The notes: a model not told the origin generated them from the sequence alone. DNA of 64,000 bases from Streptomyces sp. NBC_01214 (GCF_026340975.1 NZ_JAPEOS010000001.1:3877001-3941000), one strand, 5' to 3'; counted from the stretch's first letter, positions 35,594 to 44,858 are shown. Made by a program: numbers and translations.

Positions 35594-35833
35594 GTGGCCG
35601 AGAGCATGACTTCACAGCCCCTCGCTGGTTGGGGGAAGCCGGACCTCGATCTCACCGGGGCGGACTGGCAGTCGAGCAGCCGGGGAGTGGGTGACGTCCA
35701 GATCGCCTTCGTCGAGGGCTTCATCGCGATGCGCAACAGCGAGCGTCCCGAGAGCCCCTCACTGATCTTCTCGCCGGACGAGTGGCACAAGTTCGTACTG
35801 AACGCGCGGGGCGGTGAGTTCGACCTGACCTGA
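35594..35833 (+). CDS. DUF397 small regulator
   Basis: 79 residues from GTG 35594 (GGGAGG upstream); ATG 35606 is an alternative. It has the DUF397 pattern: W-x-SSxRG near the N-terminus (ADWQSSSRGVGDVQIAFVE), a central ADR-like strand and the ending SPDEWHKFVLNARGGEFDL. DUF397 proteins usually sit next to an XRE-type regulator and form Streptomyces developmental control pairs; no such partner is adjacent here. Confidence 0.8.
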   Translation: MAESMTSQPLAGWGKPDLDLTGADWQSSSRGVGDVQIAFVEGFIAMRNSERPESPSLIFSPDEWHKFVLNARGGEFDLT

Positions 35834-36061
35834 CCCCGACCGGGCGTTCCCCGCGGGCCCGCCCCCCCAGGCCGGGGCGTCGCGCGCGTACGGCCAGCTG
35901 CGGCCGTGTACGAGCTGCGATCCTCCGGCCGGGGGCCCCGTGGTCGGGCCCCGCGGGGCCCCGCGGTCGGGAGCCCGCCGACGGAGCCTGCGGCCAGCTG
36001 CGGAAACGGTGTTGCGCCCGGTGCGGGCGGCGCCGATGCTGACTGGCCGGAGGCGGTGAAG

Positions 36062-36550
36062 ATGATCAACGTGGTGTTGAAGCTGACCGTGCGCGACCTG
36101 AGGCGTGCGGACCTGGCGTCGTGCGGGTGGGCGGGGACCGAGACGCATCTGGCGGGCGTCGCGCGGCAGTTGGAGCGCGCCCGGCTCGGCGAGGTCGACT
36201 ACCTCGCGGTCTGCACCGAGACGGACGTCCCCGTGGCCAAGGGAGGCATCGACTACCGGGCCGAGGAGGGCGTCGGAACGCTGTGGCAGCTGGCCGTCCA
36301 CCCCGCATTGCAGTCGTGCGGGATCGGCACGTTCCTGATCGGAGCGGCGGAGCTGCGGATCAGGAACCGGGGGCTGCTCCACGCCGAGTTGGGCGTGGAG
36401 GAGGACAACACCCGGGCGCGGGCCCTGTACGAGCGGCTGGGCTACGTCGCCCGGGGCCGCCGGTCCGACGCGTGGACGGAGCGGGCTCCCGACGGATCGC
36501 TGCGCCGCCACGAGGCGATGTGCACCGTGATGCGCAAGCGGCTTGCGTAG
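36062..36550 (+). CDS. GNAT family N-acetyltransferase
   Basis: 162 residues. Acetyl-CoA motif QLAVHPALQSCGIGTFLIGA and the following ELGVEEDNTRARALYERLGY (beta-strand 5 and the NxRAxxLYxxxGF signature) identify a GNAT. Substrate unknown. GGAGG lies eight bases before ATG 36062. The 228 bp upstream contain GC stem-loops (GGGGCCCCGCGGGGCCCC near 35950) but no gene. Confidence 0.85.
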   Translation: MINVVLKLTVRDLRRADLASCGWAGTETHLAGVARQLERARLGEVDYLAVCTETDVPVAKGGIDYRAEEGVGTLWQLAVHPALQSCGIGTFLIGAAELRIRNRGLLHAELGVEEDNTRARALYERLGYVARGRRSDAWTERAPDGSLRRHEAMCTVMRKRLA

Positions 36551-36555
36551 GCGGG

Positions 36556-37294
36556 GTGTACCGGGCGTACCGGGAGGATCGCGAACCGGCCTTGCGCATC
36601 GTGGTGCCAGAGCCGGCGGCGGCGGGGTGGGTGCAGGTCCGGCCCGTGGTCGACGGGCGCGACGTCCTGGCCGGTCCCTCGGTGGGGTGGTCAGGTGAGG
36701 ATCCATGGGGCGTGCTCGGGTCGGGTGGCAGCCCGGCGGTCGACGAGCACCCCCACGAGGTACGGCTGGCGCGGACCTCCTGCACGGAGAGACCTGCTGC
36801 GGCGCGCTGGACGTGACGGTGCGACGGGAGGGGGACGAGGTCGTCCGGGACGGCCGGCGGAACCCGGCCGGCCGGGGGAGCGTCGATCTGCCGGGATTCC
36901 GGTTCGAGGCTGCCACGTACCGGGGCGAGGTCCGCCGGGCGGGGGCGGGCCTGCTGACGGAGCGGCTCCGGGCGGACGCGGACCGGTCGCGGCGGTGGGA
37001 GTGCGAGCTCGATGCCGCGCGGACCGGGCCGGGCCGGGCCGGGCGCCACGATGCCTACGACGGGTGCTGATCCACCCGGACCTACGGGCCGAACGGGACG
37101 GTCGGCCGTGGCTCCAGCTCGGCGTCGCCGCCCCGCACCTCGGTGACGGCGATCCGGCGGCGGCGCGGCGCCGGGCGGCACGCCTGGCGGGCGGTGACCC
37201 GCAGGAGCTGCCCGAGGTGCGGGGCTGGTCCTGGCACCACGCCGAAGACCCCCCTGACCGGGCCCGCTCCACCTGTACGGGGCTGGACCGCTGA
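36556..37294 (+). pseudogene. Frameshifted conserved hypothetical gene
   Basis: One Streptomyces-type protein is readable across all three + frames. GTG 36556 gives VYRAYREDREPALRIVVPEP and VRPVVDGRDVLAGPSVGW; a second frame gives ETCCGALDVTVRREGDEVVR and LDLPGFRFEAATYRGEVR-like sequence; a third gives VLIHPDLRAERDGRPWLQLG and ends RSTCTGLDR at 37294. Internal stretches also look deleted. It follows the GNAT stop by 6 bp. Function of the intact family is unknown to me. Confidence 0.65.
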
Positions 37295-37454
37295 TCGGGG
37301 GACCACGGTCGACGTCTCGATCCGGCCTGCCGGCCCCGGACGAACGGCGACGCCGCCGCGGAGGCGGTCATCGGCCCCGGCGGGGCGGGCACACTGCGGG
37401 GCCGCGGGCCGCCGATGAACCGGCCGTGACCCGAGCACTCGGTAGGGTGGCCAC

Positions 37455-37862
37455 ATGAGCGGAGAGCACGACCTGCGGAAACTCCTGAGCGGCATGCGGC
37501 CCGAGCTGAACGAGGGGCGGTACGTCTTCTGCACCGTCGACGGCACCACCGTCCCCGCCGGAACCACCCCCGTCGCCACCGTCCTCGAACCCGAGGGCCT
37601 CACCCTGGTGCTGCGCCAGGAGGACGCCGACGCGGCCGGCCTCGCCTACGACTACACCGCCGGCTGGATCACCCTGCGGATCCACTCCGCCCTCGATGCC
37701 GTCGGGCTCACCGCCGCCTTCGCCACCGAACTCGGCGCACACGGTCTGAGCTGCAACGTCATCGCCGGCTACCACCACGACCACCTCTTCGTGGCCGCCG
37801 ACCGGGCCGCCGAGGCCGTGACCGTCCTCGAGGACCTCGCGGCCCGTTCCCTACAGGACTGA
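37455..37862 (+). CDS. ACT-domain protein (DUF2241/ACT_7-like)
   Basis: 135 residues with two small ACT-like units: EGRYVFCTVDGTTVPAG and LTLVLRQEDADAAGLAYDY in the first, then WITLRIHSALDAVGLTAAFA, GLSCNVIAGYHHDHLFVAAD in the second, the last being the typical ACT_7 strand. Such proteins may bind amino acids. It stands alone between the pseudogene and the large regulator. Confidence 0.83.
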   Translation: MSGEHDLRKLLSGMRPELNEGRYVFCTVDGTTVPAGTTPVATVLEPEGLTLVLRQEDADAAGLAYDYTAGWITLRIHSALDAVGLTAAFATELGAHGLSCNVIAGYHHDHLFVAADRAAEAVTVLEDLAARSLQD

Positions 37863-37964
37863 CGCTCCCCGGAAAAGAAGATCGGATTCTTTTCCGCACT
37901 GGGATCCCCCGCGCTGCGCGCGGGCGTACGCTGAACCCCCGAACAGGCCTGGGGGGTACCAGCC

Positions 37965-40832
37965 ATGACGGACCGCCGGACCCGCACACGGCGCACCATG
38001 GTCGAACGCGATGCCGAACTCGCGATCGTCGACGAAGCCCTGGACCAGCTCACCGGTCCCGGGCCGGACGCGGGCGGAGCGCTGCTCGCCTTCTCCGGCC
38101 CCGCCGGCCTCGGCAAGACCACCCTGCTCGCCGAACTGCGCCGCCGCGCCCTCGCCCGCAACTGCACCGTCCTCGCCGCCCGCGGCGGCGAACAGGAACA
38201 GAGCCAGCCCTTCCACGTCGCCCGCCAGCTCATCCAGCCCCAGCTCGCCGGCACCTCCGAGCAAGAGCTGCGCGCCGCCCTCGGGGGCTGGTACTCCATC
38301 GTCGGCCCGGCCCTCGGACTCTGCGCCCCCGAACAGGGCGTCCCGCCCGACCCCCAAGGCCTGCGCGACGGCCTCGACTGGGTGCTCACCCACCTCGTCG
38401 TCAAGCGCGCCCCCGTCGCCCTCGTCCTCGACGACGCCCACTGGGCCGACCCCGAGTCCCTCGGCTGGCTCGCCGCCTTCGCCCCGCGCGCCGAACACCT
38501 CCCGCTGCTCCTCGTCGTCGCCTACCGCCCCGACGAACTGCCCGAGCACGCCGACGCCTTCCGTACGCTGCCCGGGCGGGCGGGACAGCGCCCGCTGCCC
38601 CTGGCCCCGCTCACCCCGGCCGCCGTCGCCACCCTGGTCCGCGAGGCCGTCGGCCCCCACGCCGACGACGCCTTCTGCCAGGAGGCCTGGGCCGTCACCA
38701 CTGGCAACCCCTTCGAGGCGGTCGAACTCACCGCCAAGGTCCGCGGCAAGGGACTGACCCCGGTCGAGGCGAACGCCCCGCAGCTGCGCGACCTCGCCGC
38801 CGCCCAGCGCGGCAGCGGCCTCGTCGCCCGCCTCGAACGGCTCGGCCCCTCCACCGTCCGCTTCGCCTGGGCCTGCGCCGTCCTCGGCACCGCCATCCCG
38901 CAGGACATCGCCGCCCGGGTCGCCGCACTCGGTGCCGAGGAGGCCGTGGACGCCACCCGGCGGCTGCGCGACGCCCGCATCCTCTCGGCGGCGGCCGCCG
39001 AGGAACCCGACGCCGAGGCCGGGCTGGAGTTCGTCCACCCCCTCATCGCCACCGCCATCTACCGCGCCATCCCCGACGCGCTCCGCGTCGCCCTCCACGG
39101 CAAGGCCGCGGCGGCCGTCGTCGACGCCGGACTCGGCTCCTCCGCGGCCGCCCGCCACCTGCTGGAGACCCACCCCGAGAACGACCCCTGGGTGGTGCGC
39201 ACCCTGCGCGAGGCCGCCGGCGAGAACCTCCGGGCCGGCGCCCCCGAGGCCGCCCGCCGCCAGCTCGCCCGCGCGCTGCTCGAACCCCCGGACTTCGACG
39301 AACGCGCCGCCGTCCTCTACGAACTGGGCTGCGCCTCCCTGCTCACCGAGCCCGCCAACACGGTCAACCACCTGCGGGCCGCCCTCGCCGAGCCCTCCGA
39401 CGACCCGGCCCTGCGCCAGGGCATCGTCATCCGGCTCGCCCAAGTCCTCGCGCACAGCGACCGGCTCGCCGAAGCCTCGGAATCACTCGCGCGGGAGATC
39501 CCCTACACCCAGGACGTACGCGCCCGGCTGCGCCTCCAGTCCGAGCAGTTCATGTGGGACGCCTTCAACGCCGCCGAGACCGACTCCCCGGCCCGCTCCC
39601 GGCGGCTCTCCCGCCTCGCCGACCGGCTGACCGGGCGCGACCTCACCGAGCGGTACATCATCGGGCTGCGGGCCTGGGACGCCTGTCTGCGGGGCGAGCC
39701 GGTCGACGTGGTGCTGCACCACGCCGGACGGGTGCTGGAGCAGCCCTTCAGCTGGGCCCACGAGGACCGCGGATTCGAGGTCCCGGTCCTGGTCGCGATG
39801 GCCCACATGTACACCGACCGGCCCGGACGTGCCGAGGAGCTGTTCGAAGCGGGCACCGCCGAGTTCGAACGGCACGGCTGGCGCGGGGCGCACCTCTCCT
39901 TCGCCTACAGCCTGCGGGCCTACGTCCGCTACCGGCGCGGGCGGCTCGTGGAGGCCGAGGAACTGGCCCGGGCCGGACTGCACCTCGCCGAACGGGTCGG
40001 CCGGCGTACCCCCGTGCACTGGTACGCCATAGCCATCCTCCTCACCACCCTGCTCGCTCGGGGCCGCCCCGAGGAGGCCTGGGAGCTGGCCCGGGAGCAC
40101 GAGTACGGCAGCCCCTTCCCGGCGGCCGTGGTCTTCCCCGACTCGCAGACCGTCTACGCCGAACTGCTGCTGGCCCGGGGCGACGTGCAGGCCGCGATCG
40201 TCGAACTGGAGGCGGTCGACCGGCGGCTGACCCCGCGCGGCATCCAGAATCCGGCCTGGTGCCCGTGGCAGCTGCACCTCGCCCGGGCGGTGGCCGCGGA
40301 CGATCCGCAGCGGGCCCGCGCCCTGGCCGACGACGCCGTCCGACGTGCCCGCGCCTTCGGCGCCGCCTCGGGCATCGGCCAGGCGTTGCGGGTGGCGGCG
40401 CAGGTCGCCGCCCCCGAGGAGCGGGCCGGGCTCCTCCAGGAGGCGGTCACCCTGCTCTCGGCCTCACCGGCGGGCTACGAACTGGCCTGCGCCCTGGCCG
40501 CGCTCGGCACCGAGCTGCGCGACGCGGACGTGCTGATGCAGGCCGTGGTGACGGCGCGGGAATGCGGTGCGGACGGGCTGGCCGCGGAGACCACCGACAC
40601 CCTGCTGGGACTGGGCGGCGCCCTGCCGTGCGGTCTGGCCTGGGAGGACGGGCTCACGGAGGAGGAGCGGCAGGCGGCGGACCTCGCGGTGCGCACCGAG
40701 AAGGAGACCCTGCCGGAGGCCGTGGTGCTGCCCGCGCCGGACTGGGCACTGTCGGCGGCCTGCCGCAAGCTGGGCACCGACCGGCCCGGGCTCAGGGACG
40801 CGCTGGAGGCGTTCGCCCGTAGCTCAACGTGA
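37965..40832 (+). CDS. LAL-type P-loop ATPase regulator with eroded LuxR HTH
   Basis: 955 residues. Walker A GPAGLGKT at 45-52, Walker B VALVLDDAHW at 151-160, then a winged-helix/arm region and a long TPR-like helical part (about 360-880), the layout of large ATP-binding LuxR (MalT/LAL) regulators. At the C-terminus, where a LuxR helix-turn-helix should be, only the edges remain: LTEEERQAADLAV (the LTxxExxVxxLxA helix) and ACRKLGTDRPGLRDAL (recognition-helix end), with TEKETLPEAVVLPAPDW between them. DNA binding by the usual mode is therefore doubtful. It may act through a partner or have become a signalling ATPase. Confidence 0.85.
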   Translation: MTDRRTRTRRTMVERDAELAIVDEALDQLTGPGPDAGGALLAFSGPAGLGKTTLLAELRRRALARNCTVLAARGGEQEQSQPFHVARQLIQPQLAGTSEQELRAALGGWYSIVGPALGLCAPEQGVPPDPQGLRDGLDWVLTHLVVKRAPVALVLDDAHWADPESLGWLAAFAPRAEHLPLLLVVAYRPDELPEHADAFRTLPGRAGQRPLPLAPLTPAAVATLVREAVGPHADDAFCQEAWAVTTGNPFEAVELTAKVRGKGLTPVEANAPQLRDLAAAQRGSGLVARLERLGPSTVRFAWACAVLGTAIPQDIAARVAALGAEEAVDATRRLRDARILSAAAAEEPDAEAGLEFVHPLIATAIYRAIPDALRVALHGKAAAAVVDAGLGSSAAARHLLETHPENDPWVVRTLREAAGENLRAGAPEAARRQLARALLEPPDFDERAAVLYELGCASLLTEPANTVNHLRAALAEPSDDPALRQGIVIRLAQVLAHSDRLAEASESLAREIPYTQDVRARLRLQSEQFMWDAFNAAETDSPARSRRLSRLADRLTGRDLTERYIIGLRAWDACLRGEPVDVVLHHAGRVLEQPFSWAHEDRGFEVPVLVAMAHMYTDRPGRAEELFEAGTAEFERHGWRGAHLSFAYSLRAYVRYRRGRLVEAEELARAGLHLAERVGRRTPVHWYAIAILLTTLLARGRPEEAWELAREHEYGSPFPAAVVFPDSQTVYAELLLARGDVQAAIVELEAVDRRLTPRGIQNPAWCPWQLHLARAVAADDPQRARALADDAVRRARAFGAASGIGQALRVAAQVAAPEERAGLLQEAVTLLSASPAGYELACALAALGTELRDADVLMQAVVTARECGADGLAAETTDTLLGLGGALPCGLAWEDGLTEEERQAADLAVRTEKETLPEAVVLPAPDWALSAACRKLGTDRPGLRDALEAFARSST

Positions 40833-40866
40833 TCGGATCCGCCGCCCGGTGGGCAGGCATGCTCGT

Positions 40867-41628
40867 ATGGATCATGCCGAAAGACTCGCCCCCTTCCGGA
40901 CCGAGGCGGCGGCGTTCGAGAAGGCCGTGCGCCGGGCGTTCGATCTCGGAGAGCCGGTGCCCGCGGTCCCCTCGTGCCCGGGCTGGACGGTCGCCGACCT
41001 GGTCCGGCACCTGGGCGGAGTGCACCGCTACCTCGCGCACGTCCTGCGCGAACGGCTGACGGCCCCGCCCGACCCCGCCGGCCTCACCCTCCCCGAGGTC
41101 CCCGACGACCCGGACGGGCTGACCGACTGGTTCGCGCAGGGCGCCCGGGAGCTGGCGGAGCTCTTCCACGAGCTGGGGCCGGACACGACGGTCTGGACCT
41201 GGTCGGTGGAACAGACCACGGGATTCTGGCTCCGGATGCAACTGATCGAGCTGGCCGTGCACCGTTGGGACGCCGAATCCGCGACCGGCACCGCGGGCCG
41301 CCTGGCCCCGGACGTGGCCGCCGACGCCGTGACCCAGACGATCGAGGTGATGGCCCCGGCCCGCCGCGGTTGGCAGCAGGCACCGCCGGGCACGGGGGAG
41401 AGGTACCGCTTCCGGCGTACCGACGGCCCGGAATCCTGGACGGTCGTCTTCTCGGGGGACCAGGTCCTGCTGGAGCCGGGTGCCACCGACCCGGCGGACG
41501 TCGAGGCCTCCGGCACCGCCTCCGACCTCGCCCTGTTCCTCTGGCGCCGCCTGCCGCCCACCGCCCTGCAGGTCACCGGCGACGCCGCCCTGCTCCCGTA
41601 CTGGTTCACGCTCGTCCCACCGGTCTGA
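40867..41628 (+). CDS. Maleylpyruvate isomerase-family mycothiol-dependent enzyme
   Basis: 253 residues. The N-terminal DinB-like four-helix domain has the signature VPSCPGWTVADLVRHLGGVH and a second metal histidine in MQLIELAVHRWDAE, as in mycothiol-dependent maleylpyruvate isomerases. The C-terminal SCP2-like domain ends in LQVTGDAALLPYWFTL. Most members are mycothiol S-transferases of unknown substrate. ATG 40867 follows the large regulator by 34 bp. Confidence 0.85.
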   Translation: MDHAERLAPFRTEAAAFEKAVRRAFDLGEPVPAVPSCPGWTVADLVRHLGGVHRYLAHVLRERLTAPPDPAGLTLPEVPDDPDGLTDWFAQGARELAELFHELGPDTTVWTWSVEQTTGFWLRMQLIELAVHRWDAESATGTAGRLAPDVAADAVTQTIEVMAPARRGWQQAPPGTGERYRFRRTDGPESWTVVFSGDQVLLEPGATDPADVEASGTASDLALFLWRRLPPTALQVTGDAALLPYWFTLVPPV

Positions 41629-41716
41629 CGAGCCGGGCCGGCGGGCCCGCACCGGACAGCTCCCCGGATGCGGGCCCCCGGGCCGGAAAACCCGCGCGGC
41701 CACGTACCATGGCGGC

Positions 41717-42217
41717 ATGTCCTTCCTCCGCCGCCACCGCGCCGCCACTCCCGCCGGCCCGGACTTCGACGTCCTGGCCATGGACCCGGGGGACTGGCCG
41801 GGCAATCTCGGGGCCGGGCTGCTGCCCGCGCCCGACGGCAGCTGCCAGGGTGTCTTCCTCCGCTACGACCTCTTCGGCGGACGCGGCCCCGCGATGATCA
41901 TCGGGAACCTCCCGGAGGGATCCCCGGCCCGCGACCTCACCGACGGCCAGATCCCCTTCGAGGTGGCCCAGCTCCTCGACGCACTGGAGAACGACGAGGA
42001 CGTCGAGGTCACCGGCGTCGAGGACTGCCCCGTCATGCAGGGCGACAACCTCCTCATCGTCCGGAAGATCAAGCTGTCGGAGTCCCGCATCTCCTGCGTC
42101 CAGTTCGACCGCAGCGACAACGTGCTGGTCACCATCGCCAGCTGGGACCGCCCGATCACCGATGACCTCTACGCCCTCCTGAAGCCGCTCCCCGCCGAGC
42201 TCTTCCAGCAGGGCTGA
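41717..42217 (+). CDS. Conserved hypothetical protein
   Basis: 166 residues, soluble, acidic, beta-rich: FDVLAMDPGDWPGNLGAGLL, QGVFLRYDLFGGRGPAMIIG, EVAQLLDALENDEDVEV and ISCVQFDRSDNVLVTIASWD. No signal or membrane segment. I know this as a small conserved actinobacterial type but cannot name a function. It converges on the KstD-like gene, whose stop lies 26 bp away. Confidence 0.72.
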   Translation: MSFLRRHRAATPAGPDFDVLAMDPGDWPGNLGAGLLPAPDGSCQGVFLRYDLFGGRGPAMIIGNLPEGSPARDLTDGQIPFEVAQLLDALENDEDVEVTGVEDCPVMQGDNLLIVRKIKLSESRISCVQFDRSDNVLVTIASWDRPITDDLYALLKPLPAELFQQG

Positions 42218-42242
42218 CCGTCCGCATCCCCCGTCGCGGGCG

Positions 42243-44036
42243 TCACGCGTCCGCGATGGCGTTCGCCGCCACGTAGCCGAAGGTCATCGCGGGGCCGATC
42301 GTGGATCCGGCCCCTGCGTAGCTGTGGCCCATCACCGCAGCGCTCGCATTGCCGGCCGCGTACAGGCCCGGGATCACCGAGCCGTCCGGGCGCAGGGCCC
42401 GCGCCCGGGCGTCCGTCACGATGCCGCCCTTCGTACCGAGGTCCCCGGGCACGATCTTGAACGCGTAGAACGGCGGGACCCAGACGGGTGCCAGACACGA
42501 GTTCGGGTGCACGCCCGGGTCCGTGTAGTAGTGGTCGTACGCCGTGTCGCCCCGGTGGAAGTCCGTGTCGTTGCCGCTCCACGCCTGCGCGTTGAACCGG
42601 CCCAGCGTCGCCCGCAGCGCCGCCGCCGGGACCCCGATCTGACCCGCCAGCGCGTCCCAGGTCCACGCCTTCTTCGCCGCGCCCGCCTGGTACCACGAGT
42701 CCGGGAAGGGGAGCGTCGGCAGGATGTCCTTGAACAGGTACCTGTTGCGGTAGTTCTGATCCACGATCAGCCACGCCGGGATGTGCGAGCCGACCGCGCC
42801 CCGGTCCCTCTCGTACATCACGTGCACCACATCGCTGTACGGCGCCGCCTCGTTGACGAACCGCGCGCCGTGCGCGTTCACGATCAGCCCGCCCGGCAGG
42901 GTCCGTTCGGCGAGGCAGAAGTACGGCTCCCCGGGCAGCGGGATCGAAGGCCCCCACCAGGCGTCGTCCATCAGCGCCAGCGAGGCCCCGGCCCGCTGCC
43001 CCGCCCGGATCCCGTCGCCGGTGTTCTCCTTCGCGCCGACCGACCACTGCGTGCCGATGGGCTGCTGCTGGTACTGCGCCCGCATCGCCGCGTCGTGCTC
43101 GAACCCGCCGGAGCCGATGACCACCCCGCGCCGGGCCCTCACGGTGCCCCGTACGCCCTCCTGCTCCACCACCACGCCGGTGACCGCGCCGCCCTCCTGG
43201 ACCAGGTCCACCAGCGGGCAGTTCAGCCACAGCGGCACCCCGGCCCGCTGGAGCCCGGCCCGCAGTCCGGCCGCCAGGGCCTGGCCCATCGTCAGCGGCT
43301 TCTCGCCGCGCAGTGCCGCCTTCGTGCCGCGCGCCAGGCACTCGGTGGACACGGCGAGCCCCTTGGCGCTCACCGCTGCCAGGTTCAGCCACTTGTAGTC
43401 CTGGCTGAAGACCACCATCCCGGCCGGGACCGGCATGTACGCCGGGTTCAGGCGGGCCAGTTCGGCGCCCAGGACGTTCCCGTCGATCTGGTCCGGCTCG
43501 ATGGACCGCCCGTTCGGCAGCCCGCCCGGCAGATGGGGGTAGTAGTCGCTGTATCCCTCCATGAAGCGGAACTTCAGCGGGCTGTTGGCCATCACGAAGT
43601 CCAGCATCCGCGGCCCGTTGGCGAGGAACGCGGCTTGGCGGTCGGCCGGTACCTCGGGCCCGACGACGGCCGCGAGGTACGTCGCCGCCTTCTGCGGGGT
43701 GTCCGGCACCCCCGCGCCCAGGATCACCGAATTGTTGGGCAGCCAGATACCGGCTCCGGACCGGGCGGCCGATCCGCCGAAGGTCGGGGCCTTCTCCACC
43801 ACCAGCACGCTCAGCCCCCGCTTGGCGGCGGTGAGCGCGGCGGTCATCCCGGCGGCCCCGGAGCCGACCACGACGACGTCGTACTCGCCGAGCGCGGGCC
43901 CGTCCTGGGCGCCGTCGGCCCGGGCGGTGGCGGACGGCAGCACGGTGGCGGCGAGCACCCCGGCCCCCGTACCGGCGAGGACCGTACGTCTGGACGGGAG
44001 GGCGGCGGGGGTGGTGCGTGAAGCGCTTGCGGACAT
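42243..44036 (-). CDS. Tat-exported KstD-like flavoprotein dehydrogenase
   Basis: 597 residues. After a twin-arginine signal (PSRRTVLAGTGAGVLAAT) comes the FAD motif YDVVVVGSGAAGMTAALTAA, then FGGSAARSGAGIWLPNN, and the C-terminal signature GLYAAGNASAAVMGHSYAGA with GSTIGPAMTFGYVAAN, typical of the 3-ketosteroid-delta1-dehydrogenase/fumarate-reductase flavoprotein group. It would introduce a double bond next to a ketone of a steroid-like ring. Export is unusual for KstD, which is normally cytoplasmic. Operator C lies 46 bp upstream of ATG 44036, which places it in the same regulon as the CoA-ester clusters. Confidence 0.87.
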   Translation of the reverse strand: MSASASRTTPAALPSRRTVLAGTGAGVLAATVLPSATARADGAQDGPALGEYDVVVVGSGAAGMTAALTAAKRGLSVLVVEKAPTFGGSAARSGAGIWLPNNSVILGAGVPDTPQKAATYLAAVVGPEVPADRQAAFLANGPRMLDFVMANSPLKFRFMEGYSDYYPHLPGGLPNGRSIEPDQIDGNVLGAELARLNPAYMPVPAGMVVFSQDYKWLNLAAVSAKGLAVSTECLARGTKAALRGEKPLTMGQALAAGLRAGLQRAGVPLWLNCPLVDLVQEGGAVTGVVVEQEGVRGTVRARRGVVIGSGGFEHDAAMRAQYQQQPIGTQWSVGAKENTGDGIRAGQRAGASLALMDDAWWGPSIPLPGEPYFCLAERTLPGGLIVNAHGARFVNEAAPYSDVVHVMYERDRGAVGSHIPAWLIVDQNYRNRYLFKDILPTLPFPDSWYQAGAAKKAWTWDALAGQIGVPAAALRATLGRFNAQAWSGNDTDFHRGDTAYDHYYTDPGVHPNSCLAPVWVPPFYAFKIVPGDLGTKGGIVTDARARALRPDGSVIPGLYAAGNASAAVMGHSYAGAGSTIGPAMTFGYVAANAIADA

Positions 44037-44081
44037 GGGCAGGCTCCAGCGGTGTGGGGAGGAGGGGAAGTGCCTCCAGCA

Positions 44082-44102
44082 TTTCTGATGCTGAGTCAGA
44101 AA
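44082..44102. promoter_or_regulatory. 21-bp dyad operator, site C
   Basis: TTTCTGA, seven bases (TGCTGAG), TCAGAAA: perfect 7-bp arms with the same spacing as sites A and B. It lies 46 bp upstream of the KstD-like start. Confidence 0.85.
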
Positions 44103-44211
44103 AGGTGTTCGGGGGATCATGTGATGTCAAGACATCCGGCGTCGGGCGCGTGCGCAGGGGGAGGGTGGGGAGGGCCTCCACGCCGTGCACTCCGGTCGCG
44201 CCGCCCCGTGG

Positions 44212-44856
44212 TCACGGACCCGGCCGGTCCTCGCCGTGTCGCTGATCCTCGAGGCGGGCCGTCAGGTCGGGCCAGTGCTCGGACCATAGCGCCAGCTCAC
44301 CCGCGGTCAACGACCAGCGCGAACGCAGGGTTTCGTCCGGAAGGAAGCGGACGCAGGTTCCGGTGGTCCCGTCGGCTTCGACGGGCTGGAGGTCGGTCAC
44401 CGGGACGCCGCGCTCGTAGCGCTGGCTCCAGGACCCGTTGGCACGGCGGTTGGTGTGGATCAGCCAATCGCTGAGCGCTGCGACCACGGACATGCCACGA
44501 CGCGGATGTCCGTCCGGAAGCCGCTCCGCCTCCGGGAGGTCGAAGAACCGGAGGTCCTTCGTGGCCATGACCGGCTTCTTCACCACCCGGCCGTGCTCGT
44601 CGACCCGCGTGTCGGTGCCCCGCCCGTCATCCTTCACCGACACCGAGCCGTCGGTGTGCAGCGTCACCACGCACCGCCCGCCGCCCCGGCCCGCCGCCTC
44701 GTCAGCGGCGTAAGCGACGACCTCGAGAACGAGGTGCTCCGGCCCGCCCGGCACGAACTCCCCGGACCTCCGGCGGATCCGACCGAGATGGTCCTCGTCC
44801 ACCGTGCCGGCCCAATCGTGCGTGGTGTTGACCCAAGAATCCCTTGATCCATCCAT
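44212..44856 (-). CDS. Orphan GyrB/GHKL-type ATPase-domain protein
   Basis: 214 residues, only the N-terminal GHKL domain of a type II topoisomerase B subunit. GPEHLVLEVVAYAADEAAGR matches GyrB RpxHLvwEivDNsvDEa, but the Mg-binding Asn is replaced (AYAAD in place of DNSVD). VSVKDDGRGTDTRV is the G1 box (DNGRGI in GyrB), and GMSVVAALSDWLIHTNR matches the G2/ATP-lid helix region (GvSVVNALS). The transducer, TOPRIM and tail domains are absent. A nucleotide-binding regulator or a GyrB decoy is possible. ATG 44856; it abuts a ketosynthase remnant on the other strand. Confidence 0.72.
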   Translation of the reverse strand: MDGSRDSWVNTTHDWAGTVDEDHLGRIRRRSGEFVPGGPEHLVLEVVAYAADEAAGRGGGRCVVTLHTDGSVSVKDDGRGTDTRVDEHGRVVKKPVMATKDLRFFDLPEAERLPDGHPRRGMSVVAALSDWLIHTNRRANGSWSQRYERGVPVTDLQPVEADGTTGTCVRFLPDETLRSRWSLTAGELALWSEHWPDLTARLEDQRHGEDRPGP

Positions 44857-44858
44857 CC

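Noticed and set aside
36695..37392. Separate genes in the three frames between the GNAT and ACT genes
   Set aside because: Their products join into a single conserved protein, so they are pieces of one frameshifted gene.
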